Below, piece by piece: positions 18,583-26,324 of a stretch of 64,000 nt of DNA. The position numbers and the translations under genes are program-made. The stretch is from assembly GCF_036195045.1 (NCBI RefSeq), contig NZ_CP108100.1, positions 2,976,001 to 3,040,000 on the forward strand, written 5' to 3'. Numbering within the stretch: the first letter of the stretch is position 1; each line of letters begins with the position of its first letter. The DNA is from Streptomyces sp. NBC_00236 (GTDB taxonomy: Bacteria; Actinomycetota; Actinomycetes; Streptomycetales; Streptomycetaceae). The notes under the pieces are model-generated. The model saw only the letters and a list, made by a program, of their open reading frames with translations, was not told where the DNA came from and did not search any database.

Positions 18583-18779
18583 TTCAGCCGCTCCATGAGC
18601 TCGCTCCACTTGGCGGCCTGTTCCTTGGCCGTCTTGCGGACGATGGCCTGCTGGGCGGTCCGGGCCAGGTAGTCGTCCACCGCCTGGAGCAATATGGCGT
18701 GCATGCTCGTGCCCTCCTGCTCGGCGCGCTGCTTGAGTGCTTCGGTCTGGTCGTCACGAAGACGCAGGTTCATGGCCAT
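18579..18779 (-). CDS. Ribbon-helix-helix antitoxin
   Basis: A 66-residue Arc/CopG-like protein. MNLRLRDDQTEALKQRAEQE matches the beta-strand and first helix of an RHH DNA-binding domain. The C-terminal ~25 residues (RKTAKEQAAKWSELMERLK) form a charged helix that would contact the toxin. It precedes and overlaps the Doc toxin gene by 4 bp, the normal antitoxin-first order. The start is uncertain: ATG 18779 and ATG 18800 are both in frame and neither has a good ribosome site, so translation may be leaderless. Confidence 0.8.
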   Translation of the reverse strand: MAMNLRLRDDQTEALKQRAEQEGTSMHAILLQAVDDYLARTAQQAIVRKTAKEQAAKWSELMERLK

Positions 18780-18819
18780 ACCAGAACGGTACCACCGCAT
18801 GGGGCCAGATCAGTACCAG

Positions 18820-20298
18820 TTAGGACGTCCGCACCCGCGTAGCCACCCAGGCCCCCACCAGCGCCACCCCCGCCATCGGCAGGAACACCACCGCGAACGC
18901 CCCCGGGTGCGAGCCGGACGCGCCCGCCTCCACCGCCTCGTGCACCGCGCCCACCGCTCCCCCGCCGAGCGCCGCGAACGCCGCGCCGCCCGCGGCCAGC
19001 AGCAGGACATTGGAGAGGCCGTCGGAGATCTGCAGGGCGGCGGAGTTCGCGCCCGCCTCCTCCGGCGCCGACAGCTTCAGCAGCAGCACGCTCGTCGAGG
19101 CGATCACCATGCCCATGCCGAAGCAGCCGAAGGCCCAGGCCACGGCGACCGTCCAGACCGGCACGCCGTCGATCAGCACCGCCGGAGCCGCAGCTATCGC
19201 CGCGGCGACCAGCACCATGCCGCCCACCATCAGCCGCTCGCGGTGCGGTTCGAAGCGCGGCCGTGACTGTACGTACGAGCCCAGCGCCCACGTCAGGCCG
19301 CCGGCGGCGAGCGAGAAACCGGCCAGCGTCGGGGACAGGCCGCGCTGGGTGACCAGCATCAGCGGGACGAACGACTCGGCGGCGATGAACGATCCGGCCG
19401 CCACCCCGCGCAGCAGCACCACCGCGGGCAGCCCGCGCGCCGCGCGACCGGTGCCCGGGGGCAGGAGGCCGCGGATCGCCGGGACGAGCAGGGCGACACC
19501 GGCGGCGGCCGGCAGCAGGGAGAACCAGTTCCGCTCCTGCCCGGCGTACTGGAGCAGACCGGCGCCCAGCGAGATGCCAAGGGCCAGCGCGATGCGCCGG
19601 CGGTCGTACGGCTCCACGGGCGCGGCCGCGTCGGCGGGGCCGGACGCCATCCGCCGGATCGCGGGGAGCGCGAGCACCAGCGGGAAGACGACCAGCACGG
19701 GGATGCCGACGAAGACCCAGCGCCAGCCCAGGTGCTCGGTCACGCTTCCGGCGGCCAGCGGCCCGACGACGGACGGGATCACCCAGCTCGCGGCGAACGC
19801 GGCCAGGATCGCCGGCCGCAGACGCTCCGGGTAGGCCCGGCTGATCACCACGTACAGCGCGACGATCACCAGCCCGCCGCCGAGCCCCTGCACGGCCCGG
19901 CCCGCGATGAACATCCACATGGTGCCCGCGGTCCCGGACAGCAGCAGCCCCGCCCCGAAGGCACTGATCCCGGCGGCGAGCGGTGCGAGCGGCCCACGCC
20001 GGTCCGCCCACTGGCCGGACAGCACCATGGCGAAGAGGCTGGTGGTGAAGTACGCCGAGAACGCGAACGCGTACAGCGGGATGCCGTGCAGCTCACGGGC
20101 CGCGACCGGCATCGCGGTCCCGACCGCCGTCGCCTCGAAGGCGATCAGGAAGACGACGGAGACGATGCCGATGCTCAGCGCCCGGTAGGTCCGCCCGAGG
20201 ACGCCTTCGGGCGCCGTGGCGACCGCTGCCCCCGGTATGTCGTCGGTGTCTTCGGTGCGGGGCGAGACATCGGCGTCACGCGGTTCCAGGGCGGTCAT
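18820..20298 (-). CDS. MFS transporter (14-TM drug-exporter type)
   Basis: A 492-residue major facilitator protein. About 14 hydrophobic segments start at IVSVVFLIAFEATAVGTAMP, and motif A-like GQWADRRGPL lies between helices 2 and 3, as in DHA2-type multidrug exporters. A ~35-residue acidic cytoplasmic N-terminus (DADVSPRTEDTDD) precedes helix 1. ATG 20298 is the natural start; the frame stays open upstream but passes into promoter sequence. It is monocistronic and next to the tRNA. Substrate unknown. Confidence 0.87.
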   Translation of the reverse strand: MTALEPRDADVSPRTEDTDDIPGAAVATAPEGVLGRTYRALSIGIVSVVFLIAFEATAVGTAMPVAARELHGIPLYAFAFSAYFTTSLFAMVLSGQWADRRGPLAPLAAGISAFGAGLLLSGTAGTMWMFIAGRAVQGLGGGLVIVALYVVISRAYPERLRPAILAAFAASWVIPSVVGPLAAGSVTEHLGWRWVFVGIPVLVVFPLVLALPAIRRMASGPADAAAPVEPYDRRRIALALGISLGAGLLQYAGQERNWFSLLPAAAGVALLVPAIRGLLPPGTGRAARGLPAVVLLRGVAAGSFIAAESFVPLMLVTQRGLSPTLAGFSLAAGGLTWALGSYVQSRPRFEPHRERLMVGGMVLVAAAIAAAPAVLIDGVPVWTVAVAWAFGCFGMGMVIASTSVLLLKLSAPEEAGANSAALQISDGLSNVLLLAAGGAAFAALGGGAVGAVHEAVEAGASGSHPGAFAVVFLPMAGVALVGAWVATRVRTS

Positions 20299-20505
20299 GA
20301 GCCCAAGGGTAAGGGGCGAAATCCGGCATGGGACCTGTCGTGGGTCGCTCCGGTTCTCGTCCGTTGGTCGTAGGACCGGGACGGGCGGGACCGCCGGCCA
20401 TCGTGAACGCCGTATGGCAGTCGCGTTGCACGGCGGCACGCGCCCTTGTCCGCCCGGCCGCCACGGGAATACGGTCGATCCACAGCAGCACGGCATCACC
20501 CGCAC

Positions 20506-20580
20506 GACCGTGTGCCCGAGAGGCTCAGGGGCTCGACTGCAACTCGAGTTACACCGGTTCGAATCCGGTCACGGTCTCCA
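20506..20580 (+). tRNA. tRNA-Cys (GCA)
   Basis: A 75-nt cloverleaf. The acceptor GACCGTG pairs with CACGGTC, discriminator T73 is followed by an encoded CCA, and U8 is present. The D arm has a three-pair CCC/GGG stem with a GG in the loop. The anticodon arm CTCGA-CTGCAAC-TCGAG gives anticodon GCA, and the T arm ACCGG-TTCGAAT-CCGGT is canonical. GCA plus U73 are the main cysteine identity elements. A strong terminator follows at 20584. Confidence 0.88.
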
Positions 20581-20583
20581 CAC

Positions 20584-20622
20584 CGGTCCGCCCGCCCCTC
20601 ACGACGAGGGGCGGGCGGACCG
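20584..20622. terminator. Terminator after tRNA-Cys
   Basis: Seventeen-base perfect arms (20584-20600 and 20606-20622) with an ACGAC loop. It lies between the tRNA and the convergent permease stop at 20637, so it can serve both. Confidence 0.85.
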
Positions 20623-20636
20623 TCGTTCCGGCAGGG

Positions 20637-22076
20637 TCAGCGGCCGGACACCGCGTCCGGCTCCCGGTCGCCCGCGACCGCCGGCCCGGCGGGCTCCGCG
20701 CTCCGGCCGCGCGCCTTGCGCACCGCGTACGCGATGAGGACGACGGCCAGACTGCCGAGACTCGTCATCAGCTGGGTGCGCTGGTCGGCGATGACCGCCA
20801 TGGCCACCAGCACCGCCCCGAAACCGGCCATCACCACCCAGGTGAGGTACGGGAAGAGCCACATCCGCAGGGTCAGCCGCTCGGGCGCCTCGCGCTCCAG
20901 CCGGCGCCGCATGCGCAGCTGGGACACGCCGATCATCAGGTACATGAAGATGGCGATCGCGCCCGAGGAGTTCACCAGGTAGGTGAAGACGGTGTCCGGG
21001 GACAGATAGGCCAGGAGCACCGAGATCCAGCCGACCACGGTTCCGGCGAGGATCGCGCGGGCCGGGACCTGGCGCTTGTTCGTGGCCACCAGCCAGGTGG
21101 GGGCGTCGCCGTGGGTGGCAAGCGCCCGCAGCATCCGCGAGGAGACGTACACCGAGGAGTTGAGCACGCTCAGCACGGCCGTCAGGATCACGATGTCCAT
21201 CACGACGCCCGCACCCGGCAGCCCGATGATCTTCCAGGCCGCGACGTACGGACTGGCCAGGACCTGGGCGCTGTCCCACGGCACGATGGTGACCACCAGG
21301 ACGATGGAGCCGACGTAGAAGAGGATGATCCGCCAGATGATCCCGGTGGTGGCCCGGGCCACCGAACGCTCGGGCTCCTTGCTCTCGGCGGCGGCGATGG
21401 TGACGATCTCGGCCCCGCCGAACGCGAAGATGACGACGACGATCGCGGAGAAGATCGCGGTGAAGCCGTTCGGGGTGAAGCCGCCGTGCGCGGTCAGGTT
21501 GGAGAAGTCGAAGGACGAGTCCGGCCAGGCGCCGAAGACGTAGAGGCCGCCGACGATCAGGAAGGCCACGATCGCGGCGACCTTGACGGAGGAGAACCAG
21601 AACTCGAACTCGCCGAACGACTTCACGGAGAGCAGATTGGTCGCGGTCATCACGACCATCAGGCCCATGGCCAGGACCCAGAGCGGCAGGTCGAGCCACG
21701 CGTGCAGGATCGCCGCGCCCGCGACGGCCTCCACGGCCACGATGATGACGTAGTAGTACCAGTACAGCCATCCGATGGTGAAGCCCGCCCACGGCCCGAT
21801 GGCGGTGCGGGCGTAGTCGGCGAAGGAGCCCGCGGACGGCTTCGCGACGACCATCTCGCCGAGCATCCGCATGGTGCACAGCACGAGCGCGCCGGCCAGG
21901 CAGTAGGACACGATCGCGGCGGGGCCCGCTGTCTTGATCACCGAGCCGCTGCCGACGAACAGGCCGGCGCCTATCGCGCCACCGATCGCGATCATCGACA
22001 TGTGGCGGTTGCGCAGGGAGCGGCTGAGTTCCGGTTGCGGGCTCTGCGGTTCTTTCTGCGGTACGGAGGAAGTCAT
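20637..22076 (-). CDS. APC-family amino-acid permease
   Basis: A 479-residue amino-acid transporter of the AAT group (GabP/AnsP/CycA-like). The signature is at the N-terminus, RNRHMSMIAIGGAIGAGLFV followed by GSG. About 12 membrane segments follow, with the amphipathic loop motif ESKEPERSVARAT near 240. ATG 22076 (MTSSVPQKE) has GGAGCTGCC upstream; the in-frame ATG at 22097 is less likely. It runs in the same direction as the D-aminopeptidase/decarboxylase pair (137-bp gap), so import of a related amino acid is possible but unproven. Confidence 0.88.
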   Translation of the reverse strand: MTSSVPQKEPQSPQPELSRSLRNRHMSMIAIGGAIGAGLFVGSGSVIKTAGPAAIVSYCLAGALVLCTMRMLGEMVVAKPSAGSFADYARTAIGPWAGFTIGWLYWYYYVIIVAVEAVAGAAILHAWLDLPLWVLAMGLMVVMTATNLLSVKSFGEFEFWFSSVKVAAIVAFLIVGGLYVFGAWPDSSFDFSNLTAHGGFTPNGFTAIFSAIVVVIFAFGGAEIVTIAAAESKEPERSVARATTGIIWRIILFYVGSIVLVVTIVPWDSAQVLASPYVAAWKIIGLPGAGVVMDIVILTAVLSVLNSSVYVSSRMLRALATHGDAPTWLVATNKRQVPARAILAGTVVGWISVLLAYLSPDTVFTYLVNSSGAIAIFMYLMIGVSQLRMRRRLEREAPERLTLRMWLFPYLTWVVMAGFGAVLVAMAVIADQRTQLMTSLGSLAVVLIAYAVRKARGRSAEPAGPAVAGDREPDAVSGR

Positions 22077-22212
22077 GGCAGCTCCAGTCGGGGGCAACGT
22101 CGTACAAGTCGTACAAGGGGGCGGGGAAACCCCTCGGGCGGGTGCGGGCGCGCCGTCGGGAAGCGGCGGCCCCGGCGGGCGGAACGGGTTCCGGCCGGGG
22201 CCGCGGTTGCTC

Positions 22213-23046
22213 TCAGGTCCAGTCGCCCTCGCGGCCGCCGCCGATCACCCAGCTGAGCGACCGGAAGCGGCGCAGCGCCGTCACGGCGTCGGAGGTCCGG
22301 ATGCGGACGGTCCGGGGGCCGGAGAGTTCGACTCCGGACAGTGCGCTCGCGCGGTCCGCGAGGTGCGGGCTGTCCACGTCGACCTCCACCACGTGCGGTG
22401 CGGGGCGCGCGGCGGGCCGGGGCGGGGGCGAGGAGAGCGCCGCCGCGGCCTCGCGGCGGATGTCGGCCGTCGTGACGGCCGGGGTGCGGCAGACGGCCGC
22501 ATGCCGGGAGATCGCCTTCTTGACGGTGACGGTCCGGCAGCCGGGGGCGTACGCGGCGGCTTCGCGGCAGGTCACGTCGTCGCCGGTGACGAGGACGACC
22601 GGGACGCCCGCCTCGGCGGCGACCAGGGCGTTGAACCCGCCCTCGCCGACGGGCTCGCCGTCGATACGGACGCCGAGGATGCTGTGCGAGAGATAGGTGT
22701 GAGCGAGGACGCCCTGTTCGCCGGCGCCGGTGTGGTAGCCGACGAACGCGACGGCGTCGATGCCCTCCTCCAGTCCTTCCAGCATCCCGAGCGGCTTGTG
22801 CCGGCCGACGATCAGGACGGCGCGGGGGTCGAGTTCCTCGATGAGGACGTTGTCCATGCCGCAGTGCGCGTCATTGACGACGATCTCGTCCGCTCCGGCG
22901 TCGGCGAACCCGGCGACGGCGGCGTTGACGTCCTGGGTGAGCAGCCGGCGGAAACGTTCGTAGCGCGGTGTCCCCGTGGTGACGTCCGCCGGGGAGACGG
23001 TGCCCGTCGCCCCTTCCATGTCGGCGGATATGAGGACGCGCTTCAT
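22213..23046 (-). CDS. D-aminopeptidase, DppA/M55 family
   Basis: A 277-residue zinc peptidase of the M55 (DppA) family. It begins VLISADMEGATG, whose D-x-E binds metal. It has VVNDAHCGMDN (~50-60, metal His), VGYHTGAGEQGVLAHT (~98-113) and an EAGVPVVLVTGDD stretch (~150). M55 enzymes cleave N-terminal D-amino acids such as D-Ala from peptides and form decameric rings. The ATG overlaps the stop of the upstream decarboxylase (ATGA), so both are made from one message. The last ~70 residues are more variable, as in the family. Confidence 0.87.
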   Translation of the reverse strand: MKRVLISADMEGATGTVSPADVTTGTPRYERFRRLLTQDVNAAVAGFADAGADEIVVNDAHCGMDNVLIEELDPRAVLIVGRHKPLGMLEGLEEGIDAVAFVGYHTGAGEQGVLAHTYLSHSILGVRIDGEPVGEGGFNALVAAEAGVPVVLVTGDDVTCREAAAYAPGCRTVTVKKAISRHAAVCRTPAVTTADIRREAAAALSSPPPRPAARPAPHVVEVDVDSPHLADRASALSGVELSGPRTVRIRTSDAVTALRRFRSLSWVIGGGREGDWT

Positions 23047-24410
23047 CCCGCCGCCTCCTGCTTCGCTCCGTCCTCGCACAGCGCCACGAGGGCGTCCGCG
23101 TGGGAGAGGCCGCTCTCCTCGACGACCTCGCGGATGCTCTGGGCCTCGCGGACCATGGCGAGGCGGACCTGTCCGGCCGCGTCCGTGCGGTAGCCGTACA
23201 CGGCGGGTCTGGGCAGGGAGTTGTACGAGAAGTGCGAGGAGAAGTAGTACGCGCCGGTGTCGTACAGCGCCACCACGTCACCGGGCTCGATGGCCGGGAG
23301 TTCGCGGGCGGTCGCGGTCAGGTCCCCGGCGAAGCAGCACGGTCCCGCGATGTCCACGACCTGGAGCGGGCCGTCCTTGGCGCGGCCCCCGGCGTCGAAC
23401 ACGCCGACGCGCAGGGGCCAGGCGTCCGGCATGAACACGGTGCGGGTGGCCACCTGGGCGCCGGCGTGGGTGACGGCGATGCGCCGGCCGCCGGCGGACT
23501 TGGTGTACTCGACGACCGAGCCGATGGTGCCGCTCTTCGCCAGCAGCGAGCGGCCGAACTCGGTGACGAGTGTGTAGCGGCCGTCGAAGAGCCCGGGGGC
23601 GGCGTTGCGCAGCTCGGCCACGTAGTCGGAGAAGGTGGGGCGGTCGTCCTCGGTGTCGAAGTTGACGGGCAGGCCGCCGCCGATGTCCAGGCCGGTGATC
23701 TGAGCGCGCCCCAGCAGACCGTTGATCCGCTCCGCGAGGTCGTACGCGGCGCTGACACCCTGCGCGATGAGCGGCAGCGGGCAGCCCTGCGAGCCGACGT
23801 GTGCGTGCAGGCGGTTGAGCCAGGGGCGCCGGGTGAAGGCGTCGATCACGGCGTCCACGGCGCCCGGATCGCGCAGCGCGACGCCGAACTTGGAGGTCGC
23901 CGTGGCGGTGCTCATCGCGCCGATGGCGCCGGCGCCGACCTGGGGGTTCACCCGCAGCCCGATGGGTCCGGACGGCTCACGGCCGGCCAGCAGACGGTCG
24001 ACGCGCTCCAGCTCCTGGAAGTTGTCCAGGTTGATCGCGATGCCGTGCTCCAGCGCGAACTCCAGCTCCTCGACCGTCTTCGCCGGGCTGTCGAAGACCA
24101 GCCGGTCAGGGCTGAAGCCGGCGGCGAGGGCCTGCTCCAGCTCGCCGGGCGAGGCGACCTCGCAGCCCATGCCGGCCTCGGCGAGCAGCCGCAGTACCGG
24201 CACCAGTCCGCATGCCTTGGCCGCGAACGTGTGGTGGACCGTGGCCGGTCCCTCGAACGCCTCGTTCAACGCGTCCACCGCGGCCAGTACCCCGTCGACG
24301 TCGAGGAGGCCGACCAGGGGCGCGCCGGGGCCGAGCAGCCCCTCCTCGACGGCATGCGCGAGCGCCGCCTCGCGGGCCCGCTTGCGCTGGGGGACCGAAC
24401 CGGATGTCAC
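23043..24410 (-). CDS. PLP-dependent decarboxylase, ODC/DAP-decarboxylase (fold III) family
   Basis: A 455-residue fold-type III enzyme. The PLP lysine lies in HHTFAAKACGLVPVLR (~63), and GCEVASPGELEQAL (~85) is conserved in LysA relatives. HAHVGSQG (~207) and GLDIGGGLPVN (~243, phosphate-binding Gly loop) follow, with GPCCFAGD (~350; the active-site Cys of the other protomer) and DTGAYYFSSHFSYNSLPRP (~380). AAKA replaces the usual AVKAN, so the substrate may not be diaminopimelate. I use GTG 24410, with AGGAG 10 bases upstream. It is coupled to the D-aminopeptidase, which hints at catabolism of D-amino-acid-containing peptides. Confidence 0.85.
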   Translation of the reverse strand: MTSGSVPQRKRAREAALAHAVEEGLLGPGAPLVGLLDVDGVLAAVDALNEAFEGPATVHHTFAAKACGLVPVLRLLAEAGMGCEVASPGELEQALAAGFSPDRLVFDSPAKTVEELEFALEHGIAINLDNFQELERVDRLLAGREPSGPIGLRVNPQVGAGAIGAMSTATATSKFGVALRDPGAVDAVIDAFTRRPWLNRLHAHVGSQGCPLPLIAQGVSAAYDLAERINGLLGRAQITGLDIGGGLPVNFDTEDDRPTFSDYVAELRNAAPGLFDGRYTLVTEFGRSLLAKSGTIGSVVEYTKSAGGRRIAVTHAGAQVATRTVFMPDAWPLRVGVFDAGGRAKDGPLQVVDIAGPCCFAGDLTATARELPAIEPGDVVALYDTGAYYFSSHFSYNSLPRPAVYGYRTDAAGQVRLAMVREAQSIREVVEESGLSHADALVALCEDGAKQEAAG

Positions 24411-24591
24411 CTGAACCACACTCCTGAGGGATCGCTCGTGCGCCGCGCTCGTGCGGCCGCGGGCCGTTGTGCCCAGCTTCGGGGTGCGGAGCCCGGCATG
24501 TCTTCGTCGGCCACGACCATGCCTGGCCGGTTGCGCTGTCCGGGACGACAACTGAATGATCATGAGAGGGCGTGCCGTCCCTGACGACGCC

Positions 24592-26265
24592 TCAGCCGGT
24601 ACGCCTGTCCAGGCGCAGTCCCACGTCCGCCAGCAGCCGTACGGCCGGGTCCGCCAGGTCGACCCCGAACAGGTCCCTGGCCCGGCGCAGCCGGTACCGC
24701 AGCGTGTTGGGGTGCACGTTGAGGCGCCGTGCGGCGGCGGCCGTGTCGCCGAAGGCGTCGAGGTGCGCGGCGACCGATTCGGCGTACCGCGATCCGTGCG
24801 CCCGGTCGTGCGCGGTCATCGCGTGCACCGGCCCCTCCATCGCCCCCCACAGCGGCTCCACCCGGTCCAGCAGCCGCAGCACCGCGGCCTCGGCCGCCAC
24901 CTCCGCGTACGACGCCACCGCCGAGGCGGTTCCGCCGGCGGGCAGGCGGGCGGCCCGCTCCCTCAGCACCCGTACCACCAGCTCCGCCGCGTCACGGGAG
25001 GCGGGCAGCTCCGCCAGGTCCTCCACCACGGGTCCGGCGCCGGCGAAGACGACGCCGCGCGGCACGCCGCGGGCCGTCGCCAGCAGGGTGCGGGCGGGAT
25101 CCGTCTCGCCGTCCACGGCCGGCACCAGGGCGTACAGCCGCTGCCCCGACCGCGCGGTCACACACCCCGGGCGGTAGGCGGCGGCCTGCAACGCGAGTAC
25201 GTCCAGCACCCGTTGTCCCACGTCGCCCGGCGCGGGCTCCGGGCCGTCGTGCGCCTCCGCCACCATCACCGCGTACGGCCGGCCCCGCACGATCCCGACG
25301 TCGTGCGCCGCCTGCGCGCTGCCCGCCAGGAGCGCGTGCACCGCGCCCTCACGCGCCCGGGCCGCGGCCCGGCCCCACGTCCGGTGGTGCGACAGGTGCG
25401 GGACCGCGGCCCGGCCCGCCGTCCGCAGCGCGGCGCCCGCGTCCTCGGCCAGCGGGCGCCCGTCCGTTGCGGCCCAGATCGAGCCGAGGACCTCGGATCC
25501 GTGCCGCACCGCGACGGCCAGCCGCTCGGCGTACCGGTCGTCGGCGGGGAGCCGCACCACGTCGTCGGTGTTCCACAGGGCCTGGAAGAAGCCGCTCTCC
25601 CGCAGTTCGGCGACCCGCCAGCGGGGCACCTCCTGGCCCAGGATCGTGAGCCTGCGCATCGGATCGGGCTCATGGTCCATGCGTGAGTACGCCAGCACCC
25701 GGGACTGCGGGTCCTCGATCGTGATCGCGCCGCCGACGAGGTCCGCCACGGTGTTGGCCAGGCCCGACAGATCGCCCAGTCGCAGACCGTCCACCCCGGC
25801 CGTGCCCGCGGACCGGTCGGGGACGCTGTGCACCAGCGCCGTCCGCAGCCGGCCGAGCACCTCGGTCCAGCCCTGCTCCGGCCGCCGGGTCAGCAAGGCC
25901 GTGCGCCCCCGCTCCGCCGCCTCCAGCAGGGCCGTCCGGGGCCCCCTGGTGCCGCGCCGCATCACCACGGCCGCGGCCCCGGCGCGGTCCGCGGCGCGCA
26001 GCACGTCGACCGCATCGGGCGAGGCGACCTCCACACCGACGGCCAGCAGGACCGTGCCGGTGGCCGTCCACGCCTCCTCGTCCCGCTCCTCGCCCGGGTC
26101 GTGCAGCACCACGTCGCGGACGCGCACACCGGTGCCGTGCGGTGCCACGACGACGTCGAGCGTCCCGGCGGCGATCAGCGCGAGGAGCTGCGCCAGGGTG
26201 GGGCCGCTTTCGGACCGGTCCGCTTCGCTTTCGGACCGGTCCGCTTCAAAGGGGTGCATCCGCAC
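24592..26265 (-). CDS. PucR/CdaR-type transcriptional regulator
   Basis: A 557-residue regulator. The N-terminal PucR-type ligand domain is at about 20-130 (LAQLLALIAAGTLDVVVAP). A central variable region is followed by a C-terminal helix-turn-helix (DTAAAARRLNVHPNTLRYRL, ~505-530), the HTH_30 signature. GTG 26265 (with AGGG 7 bases upstream) or ATG 26259 can start it. PucR controls purine catabolism in Bacillus, and the adjacent xanthine-dehydrogenase-type operon on the same strand makes a similar role likely. It could instead serve the decarboxylase/D-aminopeptidase pair downstream. A 21-bp tandem duplication lies in its first codons. Confidence 0.88.
   Translation of the reverse strand: MRMHPFEADRSESEADRSESGPTLAQLLALIAAGTLDVVVAPHGTGVRVRDVVLHDPGEERDEEAWTATGTVLLAVGVEVASPDAVDVLRAADRAGAAAVVMRRGTRGPRTALLEAAERGRTALLTRRPEQGWTEVLGRLRTALVHSVPDRSAGTAGVDGLRLGDLSGLANTVADLVGGAITIEDPQSRVLAYSRMDHEPDPMRRLTILGQEVPRWRVAELRESGFFQALWNTDDVVRLPADDRYAERLAVAVRHGSEVLGSIWAATDGRPLAEDAGAALRTAGRAAVPHLSHHRTWGRAAARAREGAVHALLAGSAQAAHDVGIVRGRPYAVMVAEAHDGPEPAPGDVGQRVLDVLALQAAAYRPGCVTARSGQRLYALVPAVDGETDPARTLLATARGVPRGVVFAGAGPVVEDLAELPASRDAAELVVRVLRERAARLPAGGTASAVASYAEVAAEAAVLRLLDRVEPLWGAMEGPVHAMTAHDRAHGSRYAESVAAHLDAFGDTAAAARRLNVHPNTLRYRLRRARDLFGVDLADPAVRLLADVGLRLDRRTG
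26206..26247. repeat. Tandem 21-bp duplication in the PucR gene, each with a 12-bp palindrome
   Basis: Two identical 21-bp copies (26206-26226 and 26227-26247) encode the doubled heptapeptide EADRSES at residues 7-20 of the regulator. Each holds the palindrome CGGACCGGTCCG, which also occurs in the xdh operon leader region at 31239-31250. Confidence 0.85.
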
Positions 26266-26324
26266 ATAGTGACCCTGACCGGCCCGGCGCGGCCATGCCC
26301 TGCGTCACTGCGCCGGGGCCGGGA

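Noticed and set aside
18193..20622. Integrated element suggested by toxin-antitoxin genes beside a tRNA
   Set aside because: There is no integrase, no duplicated tRNA 3' end that I can find within the window, and gene order matches the core chromosome.
20328..22256. 642-codon plus-strand open frame across the tRNA and permease region
   Set aside because: It reads through the tRNA and its terminator and is antisense to the permease; not a gene.
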